Source: Streptomyces sp. CA-278952 (lineage in GTDB: Bacteria; Actinomycetota; Actinomycetes; Streptomycetales; Streptomycetaceae). From it: a stretch of DNA of 64,000 nt. Below the pieces are notes generated by a model, which saw only the letters and a list, made by a program, of their open reading frames with translations, was not told the DNA's origin and made no database searches. The stretch lies in NCBI RefSeq assembly GCF_028747205.1, contig NZ_CP112880.1, positions 6,669,501 through 6,733,500 on the forward strand. Direction: 5' to 3'. Below are positions 45,762 through 55,896 of this stretch, piece by piece. Made by a program: the position numbers and the translations under genes. The first letter of the stretch is position 1. The number at the start of each line of letters is the position of its first letter.

Positions 45762-47042
45762 CTACCCTCCGTACCGCAGATACCTCCGCCGCTTCGCCCG
45801 GAACGCCGACAGGTCACGCTGCCACGCCCGTACCACCGTGTCGGTGTCCGCGCCCGCGTCGATCATCGTGCGGACGCGGGTGTTCCCGGTGAGCTTGTCG
45901 ATCCAGTTGTCCGGCCGCCAGGCGAAGCCGCTCCACGTCTGCTTCGCCGTCACCAGCAGGGCGATCCCGGTGCGCACCGGGTCGAAGACGTCCCGGTCCT
46001 GGACGTGCACCTGCACCCCGCCCACCGTCTTCCCCGCGAACTTGGAGAAGGTCGGCGCGAAGTACGCCTCGCGGAAGGACACCCCCGGCAGCTCCAGGGC
46101 GTTCGCGGCGGCCGCCCAGCGGTGGTCGACGCCCTCCGCGCCCAGCAGCTCGAAGGGGCGCGTGGTGCCGCGGCCCTCGGAGAGGTTCGTGCCCTCGAAG
46201 AGGCAGGTGCCGGAGTAGACGAGCGCCGTCTCGGGCGTCGGCATGTTCGGACTCGGCGGCACCCACGGCAGCCCGGTGTCGTCGAAGAAGTCCGAGCGCC
46301 GCCACCCCGACATCGTCACCACGTCCAGCCGTACCGGATTCGCGTGCAGGAACTCGGCGTTGAAGAACAGCGCCAGCTCCGCCACCGTCATCCCGTGCGC
46401 CTGGGCGATCTCCCGGCGGCCGACGAACGTGCCGAACGCCGGGTCCAGCACCGGGCCCAGCGCCGCCCGCCCGGTCATCGGGTTCGGCCGGTCCAGCACG
46501 ACGAGGCGCTTGCCCGCGAGCGCCGCCGCCTCCATGCAGTCGTACAGCGTCCAGATGTACGTGTAGAAGCGCGCGCCCACGTCCTGGATGTCGAAGAGGA
46601 CCGTGTCCACGCCCGAGGCGGTGAAGACGTCCGCGAGCGGCTGCCCGCTCTTGAGGTACGTGTCGTAGACCGGCAGCCCGGTCGCCGGGTCGTCGTAGCG
46701 GCCCTCGGAGCCGCCCGCCTGCGCGGTGCCCCGGAACCCGTGCTCGGGGCCGAAGACGGCGGTCAGCTCCACCCGTGCGTCCGGGTGCATCACGTCGACG
46801 ATGTGCCGGACGTCGGCCGTGACGCCGGTCGGGTTGGTGACGATCCCGACCTTCTGGTCCCGCAGCATCCGGTAGCCGTCGGCCGCCAGCCGGTCGAAAC
46901 CGGTGAGCACCCGGCCGCGCCCGTGCCCCGAGCCGCGGCCGGGGGCGGCCGACGCCGCGGCGATACCGGTGCCGGCCGCTGTAGCCGCGAGCGCGCCCAC
47001 GGCGCCTCCCGCGGCCAGCACACCACGTCGGGACAGGCTCAT
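45762..47042 (-). CDS. namZ: DUF1343 exo-beta-N-acetylmuramidase (NamZ-like), Tat-exported
   Basis: 426 residues from ATG 47042 (GGAGG upstream). The signal begins MSLSRRGVLAAGG, a twin-arginine type. The mature domain has GIVTNPTGVTADVRHIVDVM, FGPEHGFRGTAQAG, FDIQDVGARFYTYIWTLYDC and VLDRPNPMTGR, the hallmarks of DUF1343. Characterised NamZ enzymes release N-acetylmuramic acid from peptidoglycan fragments, so a wall-turnover role is likely. It is divergent from the SDR gene over 201 bp. The 247 bp beyond its stop (to 45514) hold GCG-rich 18-bp repeats near 45694-45729. Confidence 0.88.
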   Translation of the reverse strand: MSLSRRGVLAAGGAVGALAATAAGTGIAAASAAPGRGSGHGRGRVLTGFDRLAADGYRMLRDQKVGIVTNPTGVTADVRHIVDVMHPDARVELTAVFGPEHGFRGTAQAGGSEGRYDDPATGLPVYDTYLKSGQPLADVFTASGVDTVLFDIQDVGARFYTYIWTLYDCMEAAALAGKRLVVLDRPNPMTGRAALGPVLDPAFGTFVGRREIAQAHGMTVAELALFFNAEFLHANPVRLDVVTMSGWRRSDFFDDTGLPWVPPSPNMPTPETALVYSGTCLFEGTNLSEGRGTTRPFELLGAEGVDHRWAAAANALELPGVSFREAYFAPTFSKFAGKTVGGVQVHVQDRDVFDPVRTGIALLVTAKQTWSGFAWRPDNWIDKLTGNTRVRTMIDAGADTDTVVRAWQRDLSAFRAKRRRYLRYGG

Positions 47043-47197
47043 TCCGCTACCTCCATGATCACGTCGACTGTCATGGCCACGCACGCTAGCGCGGGCCGGG
47101 GCCGCACGGAACGACCTGGACCGCGCCGATTCCCCCGGCCGGGCCCTGGGATCCGTACGGGCCCCGCCCGACTCGTTCCCGACCCTTTCCGGATCAC

Positions 47198-47215
47198 ATA
47201 CCGACCGGTTAGTCT
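47198..47215. promoter_or_regulatory. TetR operator before the SDR-ligase-tetR operon
   Basis: ATACCGAC-CG-GTTAGTCT, 29 bp before the SDR start. The left half ATACCGAC is the exact reverse complement of the right half of the site at 54388-54405. It is the predicted target of tetR-49773 encoded in this operon. Confidence 0.6.
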
Positions 47216-47243
47216 GCCGGTGCAGCCGGATGGGAAGGGCGGG

Positions 47244-48014
47244 ATGACGATGGGTACGGTGCAGGGCGCCGGCGTAGTGGTCACAGGGGCCGGAGGCGGC
47301 ATCGGAGCCGCTCTGGCCCGCAGGTTCGCCGCCGGGGGCGCACGGGTCGTCGTCAACGACCTCGACCTCGCGCGGGTCGAACCGCTCGCGAAGGAGATCG
47401 GCGGCTTCGCCGTCGCCGGGGACGCCTCGGGCATCGTGGACGCCGCCCGGGAGGCGCTGGACGGCACGGTGGACGTCTACTGCGCCAACGCGGGCCTCGC
47501 CTCGCCCGGCGACGCGTTCGCCGACGAGGAGGTCTGGGCCGCCGCCTGGGACGTCAACGTGATGGCCCACGTCCGCGCGGCCAGGGCACTCCTGCCGGAG
47601 TGGCTGGAGCGCGGCAGCGGCCGTTTCGTCACCACCGCCTCCGCCGCCGGGCTGCTGACGATGATCGGCGCGGCCCCGTACAGCGTCACCAAGCACGGTG
47701 CGGTCGCCTTCGCCGAGTGGCTCTCCCTCACCTACCGCCACCGCGGGATCAAGGTCCACGCGATCTGCCCGCAGGGCGTGCGCACCGACATGCTCACCGC
47801 CGCCGGTTCGGCCGGCGAGCTGGTCCTCGCTCCCGGCGCCATCGAGCCGGACGCGGTCGCCAACGCGCTGTTCGAGGCGATGGACGCCGACCGCTTCCTG
47901 GTCCTGCCGCACCCCGAGGTGGCCGGCTACTACCAGGCCCGCGCCACCGATCCCGACCGGTGGATGGGCCAGATGAACCGCCTCCAGCAGAAGTGGGAGG
48001 CGAGCGGCGCATGA
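47244..48014 (+). CDS. Short-chain dehydrogenase/reductase
   Basis: 256 residues from ATG 47244 (GGAAGGG upstream; ATG 47250 possible). Rossmann motif VVVTGAGGGIGAA, NAG motif CANAGLA, catalytic Ser in TTASAAG and Tyr-x3-Lys in YSVTKHG. In this operon it could reduce a keto-acyl-CoA or oxidise a hydroxyacyl-CoA. It overlaps the ligase gene by 4 nt (ATGA). Confidence 0.93.
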   Translation: MTMGTVQGAGVVVTGAGGGIGAALARRFAAGGARVVVNDLDLARVEPLAKEIGGFAVAGDASGIVDAAREALDGTVDVYCANAGLASPGDAFADEEVWAAAWDVNVMAHVRAARALLPEWLERGSGRFVTTASAAGLLTMIGAAPYSVTKHGAVAFAEWLSLTYRHRGIKVHAICPQGVRTDMLTAAGSAGELVLAPGAIEPDAVANALFEAMDADRFLVLPHPEVAGYYQARATDPDRWMGQMNRLQQKWEASGA

Positions 48015-49723
48015 ACGACCCGACCCCCGGCCGTCCGGCTTCCGACGCCCCCGGATCCGACGGCTCGGTCTACGCGGCCCAGCCGTGGCTCGCCCTGCTC
48101 AGCGACGCCCAGCGCGCCCCCGTCACCCCGCCTGCGACCGTGCTGCACGCCTTCCGCGCCGCGGTCGGGCGCGCACCCGGGCACCCGGCCCTGGCCTACT
48201 TCGACGGCCGCCTGACCTACCGCGAGACCGACGAGCTGTCCGACTCGGTGGCCGGACACCTCGCCGCCCGCGGGGTGCGCCGCGGCGACCGGGTCGCGAT
48301 CATGCTCCAGAACAGCCCGCACTTCGTCCTAGCGCTGCTCGGCGCGTGGAAGGCGGGGGCCGTCGTCGTTCCCCTCAACCCGATGTACAAGTCGGGCGAG
48401 GTCGGCCATGTCCTCGCGGACGCCGGAGTCACCGCGCTGATCTGCTCGGACCGGGCGTGGGAGGCGTATCTGCGGGAGACCGCGGCGGCGGCCCCGCACC
48501 TCACCGTCGCGCTCACCGCCTGCGAGCTGGACCTCCAGACCGTGAACGACCCCCGCGTCCTCGGCTTCGAACGGCTCCCGGCCCCCGGCCCCGACGACCT
48601 GGCGGACGACCTGCTGACCGCCGCCCGAGCAGGGAACCCGGCCCCGGCGGACCGGGAGCTGACCTCAGCCGACACGGCGCTGATCAGCTACACCTCCGGG
48701 ACGAGCGGCACCCCCAAGGGCGCGATGAACGCCCACGGCAACATCATGGTCAACGCCGAACGCCAGCGCACCGGCCACCCGATCGCCGAGGGCTCCTCCT
48801 ACTTCGCCCTCGCCCCGCTCTTCCACATCACCGGCATGGTCTGCCAGCTCGCCGCCTGCGTCGCCAACGCGGGCACACTCGTCCTGGCCTACCGCTTCGA
48901 GGCGGGCGTCGTCCTGGAAGCCTTCGCCGCCCACCGCCCCGCCTACACCGTCGGCCCCTCCACCGCCTTCATGGCGCTGGCCGCGCATCCGGACGCCACC
49001 CCGGACCACTTCGCCTCGTTCCGGGTGATCTCCTCCGGCGGCGCGCCCCTGCCGCCCGCGCTCGTGGAGAAGTTCCGCGCGGGCTTCGGCCCGTACCTCC
49101 GCAACGGCTACGGACTCACCGAGTGCACCGCCCCCTGCGCCTCGGTCCCGCCCGAGCACGAGGCCCCGGTGGACCCGGTATCGGGCACCCTCTCCGTCGG
49201 CGTCCCGGGCCCCGACACCTTCGTACGGATCCTCGACGAGACCGGCCGGGAGGTCCCCTTCGGGGAGCAGGGCGAGATCGCGGTGCGCGGCCCCCAGGTC
49301 GTCTCCGGCTACTGGAACCTCCCCGAGGCCACGGCCGCCGCCTTCCCGGACGGCGAGCTGCGCACCGGCGACATCGGCTTCATGGACGCGGCGGGCTGGC
49401 TGTACGTCGTCGACCGCAAGAAGGACATGATCAACGCCTCCGGGTTCAAGGTGTGGCCGCGCGAGGTGGAGGATGTCCTCTACACCCACCCGGCGGTGCG
49501 CGAGGCGGCCGTCGTGGGCGTGCCCGACGCGTACCGCGGGGAGACGGTCCGGGCGCACGTGAGCCTGCGTCCGGGGGCCTCGGTGGAGCCCGGCGAGCTG
49601 AGCGCCTACTGCGGGGAACGGCTCGCCGCGTACAAGTATCCGCGCGAGGTGGAGATCCTGGCCGAGCTGCCGAAGACGGCGAGTGGGAAGATCCTCAGGC
49701 GGGAACTGCGTTCCCCCCGTTAG
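48011..49723 (+). CDS. Acyl-CoA synthetase (AMP-forming)
   Basis: 570 residues from ATG 48011. ANL-superfamily motifs: YTSGTSGTPKGA (A3), NGYGLTECTAP, GELRTGDIGFMD (A8), DRKKDMINASGFKVWPREVE and catalytic Lys560 in TASGKIL. It activates a free carboxylic acid to its CoA thioester with ATP. Middle gene of the SDR-ligase-tetR operon; tetR follows after 49 bp. Confidence 0.94.
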   Translation: MNDPTPGRPASDAPGSDGSVYAAQPWLALLSDAQRAPVTPPATVLHAFRAAVGRAPGHPALAYFDGRLTYRETDELSDSVAGHLAARGVRRGDRVAIMLQNSPHFVLALLGAWKAGAVVVPLNPMYKSGEVGHVLADAGVTALICSDRAWEAYLRETAAAAPHLTVALTACELDLQTVNDPRVLGFERLPAPGPDDLADDLLTAARAGNPAPADRELTSADTALISYTSGTSGTPKGAMNAHGNIMVNAERQRTGHPIAEGSSYFALAPLFHITGMVCQLAACVANAGTLVLAYRFEAGVVLEAFAAHRPAYTVGPSTAFMALAAHPDATPDHFASFRVISSGGAPLPPALVEKFRAGFGPYLRNGYGLTECTAPCASVPPEHEAPVDPVSGTLSVGVPGPDTFVRILDETGREVPFGEQGEIAVRGPQVVSGYWNLPEATAAAFPDGELRTGDIGFMDAAGWLYVVDRKKDMINASGFKVWPREVEDVLYTHPAVREAAVVGVPDAYRGETVRAHVSLRPGASVEPGELSAYCGERLAAYKYPREVEILAELPKTASGKILRRELRSPR

Positions 49724-49772
49724 AACGGCGTCGAAACAGCGCGCGCACGGTACGAAAGGAAGGTGGCGGCTC

Positions 49773-50366
49773 ATGGCCAAGGCGACGGATCAGAACGGCA
49801 CTCCCGTCCCTCAGAGGCTGCTGGCCGCCGCCACCCGGCTCTTCGCCGAGCGCGGGTACGACCGCACCTCGGTCCAGGAGATCGTCGAGGCGGCGGGCGT
49901 CACCAAGGGGGCGCTCTACCACTACTTCGGCTCCAAGGAGGACCTGCTCCAGGAGGTCTACGCCCGGGTGCTCCGGCTCCAGCAGGAGCGGCTGGACGCC
50001 TTCGCGGACGCCGAGGCGCCCGTCGAGCAGCGGCTGCGCGACGCGGCGGCCGACGTGGTCGTCACGACCATCGACAACCTGGACGACGCGGCGATCTTCT
50101 TCCGCTCCATGCACCACCTGAGCCCCGAGAAGAACAAGCAGGTGCGCGTCGAGCGCCGCCGCTACCACGAGCGCTTCCGGGCCCTGGTCGAGGAGGGCCA
50201 GCGCGGCGGCGTGTTCTCCTCGGCCACCCCCGCCGACCTGGTCGTCGACTACCACTTCGGCTCGGTCCACCACCTCTCCACCTGGTACCGCCCGGACGGC
50301 CCGCTCAGCCGCCAGGAGGTCGCCGACCACCTCGCGGATCTGCTGCTGCGGGCCCTGCGCCCGTAA
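49773..50366 (+). CDS. TetR-family regulator (KstR2/fatty-acid type)
   Basis: 197 residues from ATG 49773 (AAGGAAGG upstream). HTH: ATRLFAERGYDRTSVQEIV and VTKGALYHYFGSKEDLL. The C-terminal domain is of the type found in acyl-CoA-responsive TetRs (SMHHLSPEKNKQVRVERRRY). Its place at the end of a catabolic operon and the two ATACCGAC palindromes imply it represses its own operon and the kinase-dehydrogenase operon at 52-54 kb. Confidence 0.9.
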   Translation: MAKATDQNGTPVPQRLLAAATRLFAERGYDRTSVQEIVEAAGVTKGALYHYFGSKEDLLQEVYARVLRLQQERLDAFADAEAPVEQRLRDAAADVVVTTIDNLDDAAIFFRSMHHLSPEKNKQVRVERRRYHERFRALVEEGQRGGVFSSATPADLVVDYHFGSVHHLSTWYRPDGPLSRQEVADHLADLLLRALRP

Positions 50367-50677
50367 GCGGCTCCGGACCGGAACCGGGGCCGTCCACTGG
50401 CCCGCTCCGCCGGTCGGGGCGAGTCTGGATGTATGACGAATGTCCTGCCTCCCGATGAGGTGTTGAGGTTCACGGGCGAACCGCTGTTCGTTAATAGAAC
50501 GGCTGTGTCCGGTTTCCGCTCTTGACGGAGCACGGTCATTTCCTTGAGCATCGGTCACGCATCGCGCACCTCTGGGCCGCCTGTCCGGGCCCATGCTCCA
50601 GGACCCGGCCGGATCACCGCACGGCCGGGGACCCCCCGCACGTTCCGTCAGTCCCCAACGGAATCCGGAGCCCGTGA
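50367..50677. other. 311-bp region between tetR and aminopeptidase
   Basis: No gene seen. It contains an AT-rich inverted repeat GTTC-GTTAATA-GAAC at 50486-50500 and a TTGACG at 50522-50527 that could belong to the aminopeptidase promoter, though no good -10 is evident. Confidence 0.4.
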
Positions 50678-52012
<1,335 letters not shown>

Positions 52013-52030
52013 GCCTGCCGTATACGTACG

Positions 52031-52074
52031 GGTGCGGCCCCCTCCCGAAGAGCACCTCGGGAGGGGGCCGCACC
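52031..52074. terminator. Bidirectional hairpin
   Basis: Perfect 18-bp stem 52031-52048/52057-52074 with an 8-nt loop, between convergent aminopeptidase and acyl-CoA dehydrogenase genes. Confidence 0.85.
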
Positions 52075-52082
52075 GCTGTCCG

Positions 52083-53297
52083 TCACACGTACCGCTTGAT
52101 CTCCCGCCGGGCCAGCGACCGCTGGTGCACCTCGTCCGGCCCGTCCGCCAGCCGCAGCGTCCGCGCCGAGGCCCACAGCTCCGCCAGCGGGAAGTCCTGG
52201 CTCACCCCGCCCGCGCCGTACAGCTGCACCGCGGAGTCGAGGATGTCCACCACCGCGCGCGGGGTGGCGATCTTGATGGCCTGGATCTCGGTGTGCGCGC
52301 CCTTGTTGCCCACGGTGTCCATCAGCCAGGCCGTCTTCAGCACCAGCAGCCGCAACTGCTCCACCGTGACCCGGGCGTCCGCGATCCAGTTCTGCACGAC
52401 GCCCTGCTGGGCGAGCGGCTTGCCGAACGCCGTACGCGCCACCGCCCGCCGGCACATCAGCTCGATGGCCCGCTCCGCCATCCCGATGAGCCGCATGCAG
52501 TGGTGGATCCGCCCCGGACCCAGCCGCGCCTGCGCGATGGCGAAGCCGCCGCCCTCCTCGCCGATCAGGTTCGCCGCGGGCACCCGTACATCGTGGAAGA
52601 CCACCTCGGCGTGACCGCCGTGCGCGTGGTCCTCGTACCCGTACACCCGCATCGCGCGCCGCACTTCGAGGCCCGGGGTGTCGCGCGGCACCAGGATCAT
52701 CGACTGCTGGCGGCGGATGTCCGCGCCGTCCGGGTCGGTCTTGCCCATCACGATGAAGACCGCGCACTCCGGGTTCATCGCCCCGGAGATGTACCACTTG
52801 CGCCCGTTGACGACGTAGTCCTCGCCGTCCCGCGCGATCCGGGTCTCGATGTTCGTCGCGTCCGAGGACGCCACGTCCGGCTCCGTCATCGCGAACGCGG
52901 AGCGGATCTCCCCGGCGAGCAACGGCTCCAGCCACCGCTTCTTCTGCTCGTCGGTGCCGAACTGGAAGAGCACCTCCATGTTCCCGGTGTCCGGGGCCGC
53001 GCAGTTCAGCGCGGTCGGCGCGAGATGCGGGGAGCGTCCGGTGATCTCCGCGAGCGGGGCGTACTGGAGGTTCGTCAGCCCGGCCCCGTACTCCCCGTCC
53101 GGCAGGAAGAGGTTCCACAGCCCCTGCCGCCGCGCCTCGGCCTTCAGCTCACCCACCACCGCCGGGGTGTCCCACGGGGATGCGAGCCGCGCCCGCTGCT
53201 CCTCGGCGACCTCCTCGGCCGGATACACGTGCTCGTCCATGAACGCGAGCAGCCTGCTCCGCAGCTCCTCGGTACGGGCGTCGAATGCGAAGTCCAT
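52083..53297 (-). CDS. ACAD10/11-type acyl-CoA dehydrogenase
   Basis: 404 residues from ATG 53297, 5 bp after the kinase-like gene's stop. APDTGNMEVLFQFGT, RSAFAMTEPDVASSDATNI and WYISGAMNPECAVFIVMGK are typical of the ACAD10/ACAD11 branch rather than classic beta-oxidation dehydrogenases. In that branch, a partner kinase phosphorylates 4-hydroxyacyl-CoA and the dehydrogenase domain removes phosphate to form the enoyl-CoA. Here the two functions are separate, adjacent genes. Confidence 0.92.
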   Translation of the reverse strand: MDFAFDARTEELRSRLLAFMDEHVYPAEEVAEEQRARLASPWDTPAVVGELKAEARRQGLWNLFLPDGEYGAGLTNLQYAPLAEITGRSPHLAPTALNCAAPDTGNMEVLFQFGTDEQKKRWLEPLLAGEIRSAFAMTEPDVASSDATNIETRIARDGEDYVVNGRKWYISGAMNPECAVFIVMGKTDPDGADIRRQQSMILVPRDTPGLEVRRAMRVYGYEDHAHGGHAEVVFHDVRVPAANLIGEEGGGFAIAQARLGPGRIHHCMRLIGMAERAIELMCRRAVARTAFGKPLAQQGVVQNWIADARVTVEQLRLLVLKTAWLMDTVGNKGAHTEIQAIKIATPRAVVDILDSAVQLYGAGGVSQDFPLAELWASARTLRLADGPDEVHQRSLARREIKRYV

Positions 53298-53302
53298 GGG
53301 GT

Positions 53303-54325
53303 TCAGCCTTCCTGGAGGGTGGTGAGGCCGTGCTCGATGAAGACGGGGACCAGATCGCCGATCCGGTCGAAGCCCGCGCCGACGGTCTGACCGAGGGTGT
53401 AGCGGTAGTGGATGCCCTCCAGGATCACGGCGAGCTTGAACCACGCGAACGCGGTGTACCAGGAGATGGCGGAGGTGTCCCGGCCCGAGCGGGCCGCGTA
53501 GCGCTCGATCAGCTCGGCGGGGGACGGATGCCCGGCCGCGCCGCTGGTGGTGGAGACGGGCGACCGGGGCAGGTCGAGGTCGGAGCTGTACATCACCAGC
53601 AGCCCGAGGTCGGTCAGCGGATCACCGAGCGTGGACATCTCCCAGTCGAGGACGGCCTCGATCCGGTCGTCGGAGCCGAGCAGCACGTTGTCCAGGCGGT
53701 AGTCGCCGTGGACGACGGTGGGCGCGGGGGAGGAGGGCAGCCCGCGGCCGAGGGAGGCGTGCAGCTCGTCGATGCCCGCCAGCTCGCGGTTGCGGGAGGC
53801 GTCCAACTGCTTGCCCCAGCGCCGCAACTGCCGGTCCAGGAAGCCGTCGGGACGCCCGAAGTCCCCGAGCCCGACCGCCCCGGGGTCCACGGCGTGCAGG
53901 TCGACCAGGGTGTCGACGAGCCCGAGGACCGCCGCCCGGGTGCGCTCCGGGCCCAGCGGGGCGAGCTGCTCGGCGGTGCGGTACGGGGTGCCCTCGACGT
54001 ACTCCATCACGTAGAACGGGGCGCCGATCACGCTGTCGTCCTCGCAGAGCAGCAGCGGCTCCGGCACCGGGACGGCGGTGGGGTACAGGCCGCTGATCAC
54101 CCGGTGCTCGCGCGTCATGTCGTGCGCGGTGGCCAGCACATGGCCGAGCGGAGGCCTGCGCACCACCCACTGCCCCGTCCCGTCGCCGACGACGTACGTC
54201 AGGTTCGAGCGACCGCCCTCGATCAGCCGCGCTTCGAGGGGTCCGCTCACCAGCCCCGGCCGCTCGCGGTCGAGATGGCCGCGCAGCAGCTCCGGGTCGA
54301 GACCTGGTGGGGGGACTGAACTCAT
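53303..54325 (-). CDS. Phosphotransferase (APH family), putative 4-hydroxyacyl-CoA kinase
   Basis: 340 residues. APH/choline-kinase fold: SNLTYVVGDGTGQWVVRRPP (nucleotide loop), catalytic loop VVHGDYRLDNVLL and metal Asp in VLDWEMSTLGDP. The sequence type (RRPPLGHVLATAHDMTREHRV, YVMEYVEGTPYR) is that of the kinase domain fused to human ACAD10/11 and of LvaA in levulinate catabolism. It is first in a two-gene operon with the ACAD10/11-type dehydrogenase. A TetR palindrome lies 62 bp upstream. Confidence 0.88.
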   Translation of the reverse strand: MSSVPPPGLDPELLRGHLDRERPGLVSGPLEARLIEGGRSNLTYVVGDGTGQWVVRRPPLGHVLATAHDMTREHRVISGLYPTAVPVPEPLLLCEDDSVIGAPFYVMEYVEGTPYRTAEQLAPLGPERTRAAVLGLVDTLVDLHAVDPGAVGLGDFGRPDGFLDRQLRRWGKQLDASRNRELAGIDELHASLGRGLPSSPAPTVVHGDYRLDNVLLGSDDRIEAVLDWEMSTLGDPLTDLGLLVMYSSDLDLPRSPVSTTSGAAGHPSPAELIERYAARSGRDTSAISWYTAFAWFKLAVILEGIHYRYTLGQTVGAGFDRIGDLVPVFIEHGLTTLQEG

Positions 54326-54387
54326 GGTGCGTACCTCCGGGCGACGGAACAGGGCGGGGCGAGGCGACTGGACGATCGGGAACCATG

Positions 54388-54405
54388 ATGCCGACCAGTC
54401 GGTAT
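54388..54405. promoter_or_regulatory. TetR operator before the kinase-ACAD operon
   Basis: ATGCCGAC-CA-GTCGGTAT, a palindrome with one mismatched pair. It is 63 bp from the kinase start (minus) and 86 bp from the divergent dehydratase start (plus). Confidence 0.6.
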
Positions 54406-54490
54406 GTCGTCCAGTGTCCTCCCGGGATCCGGCGGCGCGGAGGCTGACCCGACCCTGGCGGCGAGACGCATCCGTGAATAGGGTTCACGG

Positions 54491-55780
54491 ATGAATACAG
54501 ATGATCTGGTGATCGAAGGCGTCCGGCTCACCCCGATCCTCGTGTCCGATCCACCCCTGCTGAACACCCAGGGAGTCCACCAGCCGTACACCCCACGCCT
54601 GATCGTGGAGGCCGTCACCCGGGGCGGAACCACCGGCGTGGGGGAGACCTACGGCGACGGCGCCTACCTGGAGCCCGCACGCTCCCTCGCCGAGGCGCTC
54701 CCGGGCCGGGCGGTCACCGATCTGAACGGGCTGTTCGCCCTGGCCGAGGAGGTGTGCGGCGCATCGCGCGCCGCCGACGACCGGGTCGACGCCGGGGGAC
54801 TGCGCGGAGTCAGGAACGCGGAGAAGATCCGGCTCTCGGTCGTCTCCGCCTTCGAGGTCGCCTGCCTGGACGCCCTCGGCAAGGCCCGGGGCCTGCCCGT
54901 GCACGCCCTGCTCGGCGGCAAGGTCCGTGACACCGTCGAGTACAGCGCCTACCTCTTCTACCGCTGGGCCGCCCACCCCGGCCCCGGCGAGAGGGACGAC
55001 TGGGGCGCGGCGCTCGACCCGGCCGGCGTCGTCGCCCAGGCCCGGCGCTTCGCCGACACCTACGGCTTCGGCTCCTTCAAGCTCAAGGGCGGCGTCTTCG
55101 AGCCCGACCGGGAGATCGCCGCGATACACGCCCTGGCCGAGGCGTTCCCGGGCCGCCCGCTGCGCCTGGACCCGAACGGCGCCTGGTCCGTCCCCACCTC
55201 GCTGTACGTCGCCGAGCGGCTGAGGGGCGTCCTCGAATACCTGGAGGACCCCACCAGCGGCACGGCCGGCATGGCCGCCGTCTCGGCCGGAACCGACGTC
55301 CCGCTCGCCACCAACATGTGCGTCACCACCCTCGCCGAGCTCCCCGAGGCCTTCGCCCGTGACGCCGTCCAGATCGTCCTGAGCGACCACCACTACTGGG
55401 GCGGACTGCACCGCACCCGGGAACTGGCGGCCATCTGCCGCACGTTCGGCGTCGGACTCTCCATGCACTCCAACACCCACCTCGGCATCAGCCTCGCCGC
55501 GATGACCCACGTCGCCGCCACGGTGCCTGACCTCGGTCACGCCTGCGACAGCCACTACCCCTGGCAGACCGAGGACGTCATCACCGAGCGCCACACCTTC
55601 ACCGGCGGCCGGCTGACCGTCTCCGACGCCCCCGGCCTCGGCGTCGAACTGGACCGTGAGCGCCTGTCCGCCCTGCACCGGCGCTGGCTGGCGGACGAGA
55701 CCCACCGCGAGCGCGACGACGCGGCGGCGATGCGCGCCGCCGACCCGGAGTGGACGACGCCGGCGGTCCCGCGCTGGTGA
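54491..55780 (+). CDS. Enolase-superfamily dehydratase, glucarate dehydratase-like
   Basis: 429 residues. The capping domain begins GVRLTPILVSDPPLLNTQGVH, as in glucarate dehydratase. The barrel carries GSFKLKGGVF (catalytic Lys pair), LRLDPNGAW and LEDPTSGTAGM (metal ligands), and SMHSNTHLGISLA with the catalytic His. It should dehydrate D-glucarate to 5-keto-4-deoxyglucarate. No other glucarate-pathway genes are adjacent. The 3' end including the stop is triplicated. Confidence 0.9.
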   Translation: MNTDDLVIEGVRLTPILVSDPPLLNTQGVHQPYTPRLIVEAVTRGGTTGVGETYGDGAYLEPARSLAEALPGRAVTDLNGLFALAEEVCGASRAADDRVDAGGLRGVRNAEKIRLSVVSAFEVACLDALGKARGLPVHALLGGKVRDTVEYSAYLFYRWAAHPGPGERDDWGAALDPAGVVAQARRFADTYGFGSFKLKGGVFEPDREIAAIHALAEAFPGRPLRLDPNGAWSVPTSLYVAERLRGVLEYLEDPTSGTAGMAAVSAGTDVPLATNMCVTTLAELPEAFARDAVQIVLSDHHYWGGLHRTRELAAICRTFGVGLSMHSNTHLGISLAAMTHVAATVPDLGHACDSHYPWQTEDVITERHTFTGGRLTVSDAPGLGVELDRERLSALHRRWLADETHRERDDAAAMRAADPEWTTPAVPRW

Positions 55781-55831
55781 GGGCGCCGGAGGTCCCGCGC
55801 CGATGAGGGCGCCGGCGGTCCCGCGCTGTGA
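55756..55831. repeat. Triplicated 3' end of the dehydratase gene
   Basis: Three 25-26-bp units at 55756-55780, 55781-55806 and 55807-55831, each with GCGCCGG(C/A)GGTCCCGCG-like sequence and ending in TGA. The first TGA is the real stop; the others lie outside the gene. Confidence 0.9.
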
Positions 55832-55896
55832 GAGGGGCGGGCCCCGGCCGTACCCCTTGAGTTGCGGCAGCCCCGACCTGCACGGAAGGTCGAGGG

